From positions 1-7,471 of the forward strand of contig CALDLG010000093.1 in assembly GCA_937910785.1 (NCBI GenBank): 7,471 nucleotides of DNA. Reading direction: 5' to 3'. Each line of letters opens with the position of its first letter. Position 1 is the stretch's first letter. Below, piece after piece: positions 6,578-7,471 of this stretch. The notes below the pieces were generated by a model. It was not told where the DNA came from. It worked only from the letters and a program-made list of their open reading frames with translations, and searched no databases. This DNA is from an uncultured Lachnospiraceae bacterium (GTDB lineage: Bacteria; Bacillota; Clostridia; Lachnospirales; Lachnospiraceae). The position numbers and the translations under genes were made by a program.

Positions 6578-7246
6578 ATGAGATATTTTTTTGAATCCAA
6601 GGTCGAGAAGCGTGATAAGGGATACATAATCGATCTTCCCTTTAACGTATGGGAGGTATGTAAGCAGAGAGACATCATTCAGGGTGATCTGGTTCTGGAT
6701 AACAAGATCATCGACTGTGAGCTGCATCCGAAGGAAAAGGGAAATTATGAAATTTATATTGCGGATGAAGAGGCAGTGAATGTGGAGCTGGGAATAACGC
6801 ATAAGATTCTGCTGCATGTTACGGGTTCGCTGATTCGAATGGATCAGAACAGTCCGTACAGCTTTGACAATCCGGTCAGGAAAATTGACAGCATTGATGT
6901 CATCAAGCTGCCGGAAGACGGGCTTTGCGGTCAGGCCTGCGTGGCCATGCTGGCAGGCGTTACAATTGCCGAAGTCATCAGCGTTATGGACTGCCGGGAA
7001 TGGCAGGCTACGATGGGGCGCGTAATTTCCGCCCTGAACTATTACGGGATTGACCATACGGATATCATTATGTATACGGAGGGAAGAGATACGGTGCTGC
7101 CCAAGTGTGCAATTCTGATGGAGAGAATGGGACGTTTCTGTCATTATCTGGTACATTTCGATGGAAAATATTATGATTCCCATGCGGGCATCATGTCCGA
7201 GTATGATACGAGCAAGCTGTTGGGATATCTGGAAATTAAAGTGTGA
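6578..7246 (+). CDS. Two-domain protein: DUF1905-like N-terminus and papain-fold (C39-like) cysteine peptidase domain
   Basis: I do not recognise a named gene. The 222-residue product appears to have two parts. Residues 3-87 read like a small beta-barrel of the DUF1905 type: FESKVEKRDKGYIIDLPFNV (5-24), then GNYEIYIADEEAVNVELGIT (55-74). Residues 105-222 look like a compact papain-fold cysteine peptidase. The likely nucleophile is C117 in LCGQACVAMLAG (116-127), with H189 in FCHYLVHFDGKYYDSH (187-202) and D200 as the likely His and Asp partners. The oxyanion Gln usually five or six residues before the Cys is not in that place (K-L-P-E-D-G precedes L116), so activity is uncertain. No signal peptide or membrane helix is visible, so it should be cytoplasmic. 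It has its own promoter and terminator and thus stands alone. It could be a peptidase, an amidase or deamidase-like enzyme, or an inactive binding protein. The fold is moderately sure; the function is unknown. Confidence 0.8.
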   Translation: MRYFFESKVEKRDKGYIIDLPFNVWEVCKQRDIIQGDLVLDNKIIDCELHPKEKGNYEIYIADEEAVNVELGITHKILLHVTGSLIRMDQNSPYSFDNPVRKIDSIDVIKLPEDGLCGQACVAMLAGVTIAEVISVMDCREWQATMGRVISALNYYGIDHTDIIMYTEGRDTVLPKCAILMERMGRFCHYLVHFDGKYYDSHAGIMSEYDTSKLLGYLEIKV

Positions 7247-7269
7247 AAGGCGAAGCGGACTGCTAAGCC

Positions 7270-7287
7270 TGCACAAAATACAGATTG
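7270..7287 (+). repeat. Left copy of a permuted direct repeat
   Basis: TGCACAAAATA (7270-7280) followed by ACAGATTG (7280-7287) matches the two motifs at 7416-7432, where they occur in the opposite order. The exact matches are 11 and 8 bases long and lie 152 and 136 bases apart. Confidence 0.6.
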
Positions 7288-7319
7288 AGAAATTCCAGAA
7301 TTTGCTGCGTAAATATGGG

Positions 7320-7367
7320 GGACGGTATTCTTCCTGCCGGTATTGACAGATGAATATCGTCCTTTTT
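7320..7367 (+). terminator. Rho-independent terminator after the peptidase-like gene
   Basis: GGACGGTATTC (7320-7330) pairs with GAATATCGTCC (7352-7362), 11 base pairs with one G:U, and five T residues follow directly (7363-7367). The loop is 21 bases, longer than usual. It lies 73 bases after the stop codon of the peptidase-like gene, whose transcript it would end. A second CGGTATT inside the loop (7338-7344) can pair with the same right arm. Confidence 0.7.
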
Positions 7368-7394
7368 ATCTACCGGGGTTCAGGTGTCAAAAGG

Positions 7395-7471
7395 TGCGCT
7401 AAATAAACTGTAAAGACAGATTGCACAAAATATTCCCGCAGCTGTCTTGCGCAGGAATATGAGATTTTCTT
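7395..7471 (+). other. Mutually exclusive stem-loops, possible attenuator-like leader
   Basis: One fold pairs ATATTCC (7430-7436) with GGAATAT (7454-7460), extended inside by CGCA (7437-7440) with TGCG (7448-7451) across a two-base bulge. The T-rich GATTTTCTT (7463-7471) follows, as in a terminator. A competing fold pairs TGCGC (7395-7399) with GCGCA (7449-7453) and AAGACAG (7413-7419) with CTGTCTT (7442-7448), 12 pairs whose right sides are contiguous. Both folds need bases 7448-7453, so they exclude one another. I match it to no known riboswitch or T-box, and no promoter for it is clear. Confidence 0.4.
7416..7432 (+). repeat. Right copy of a permuted direct repeat
   Basis: ACAGATTG (7416-7423) runs directly into TGCACAAAATA (7422-7432). 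Both motifs match the pair at 7270-7287, in swapped order. The stretch between the copies holds the terminator. Confidence 0.6.

Noticed and set aside
6539..7276. A 245-codon open frame on the minus strand, opposite the peptidase-like gene
   Set aside because: The plus-strand gene has a strong ribosome site, promoter, terminator and protein-like motifs; the minus-strand frame has none of these.
7343..7372. A perfect TTGACA (7343-7348) as a possible -35 for a downstream gene
   Set aside because: At 17-18 bases the -10 candidates (TTATCT, TATCTA) are poor, and the box lies inside the terminator loop.
7367..7390. A perfect TTGACA on the minus strand (7385-7390)
   Set aside because: No acceptable -10 lies at 16-18 bases, and no minus-strand gene follows.

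Overview
The window holds six protein-coding genes, all on the + strand, in an order and style typical of a low-to-mid GC Firmicute. The smc and ftsY sequences, the form of the threonine ammonia-lyase, the strong AGGAGG-like ribosome binding sites and the TTG start point to the Clostridia, most likely the Lachnospiraceae. That placement is an inference from protein character, not from any database search.

Region 1 (1-3229) is a tightly packed housekeeping block: the 3' part of smc (chromosome condensation), ftsY (signal recognition particle receptor; its start overlaps the smc stop by one base) and, 20 bases later, an ilvA-type threonine ammonia-lyase with a C-terminal ACT domain. The three genes are probably co-transcribed. 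A short hairpin sits directly on the ilvA stop.

Region 2 (3230-6367) starts with a 231-base gap that carries no recognised gene, although it stays open in the ilvA frame. It continues with a YitT-family membrane protein, a membrane-anchored GH25 muramidase and an AraC-family regulator that appears to use a TTG start. Gaps of 31 and 41 bases suggest a second transcription unit, or a continuation of the first. The muramidase acts outside the membrane on peptidoglycan. The regulator's ligand and targets cannot be told from sequence.

Region 3 (6368-7471) is the accessory-looking part. A 210-base gap carries a compound degenerate repeat built on TCCGGAAAG-like units, then a good extended -10 promoter. 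The promoter drives a single gene for a 222-residue protein that joins a DUF1905-like N-terminal domain to a papain-fold (C39-like) cysteine-peptidase domain. The gene ends in a probable rho-independent terminator. The last 200 bases contain a permuted direct repeat and a set of mutually exclusive stem-loops, which could be an attenuator or leader for a gene beyond the window.

The points most worth a second look are the two-domain peptidase-like protein, the repeat array before it, and the structured DNA after it. I saw no tRNA, rRNA, CRISPR array, transposase or recognisable insertion sequence.
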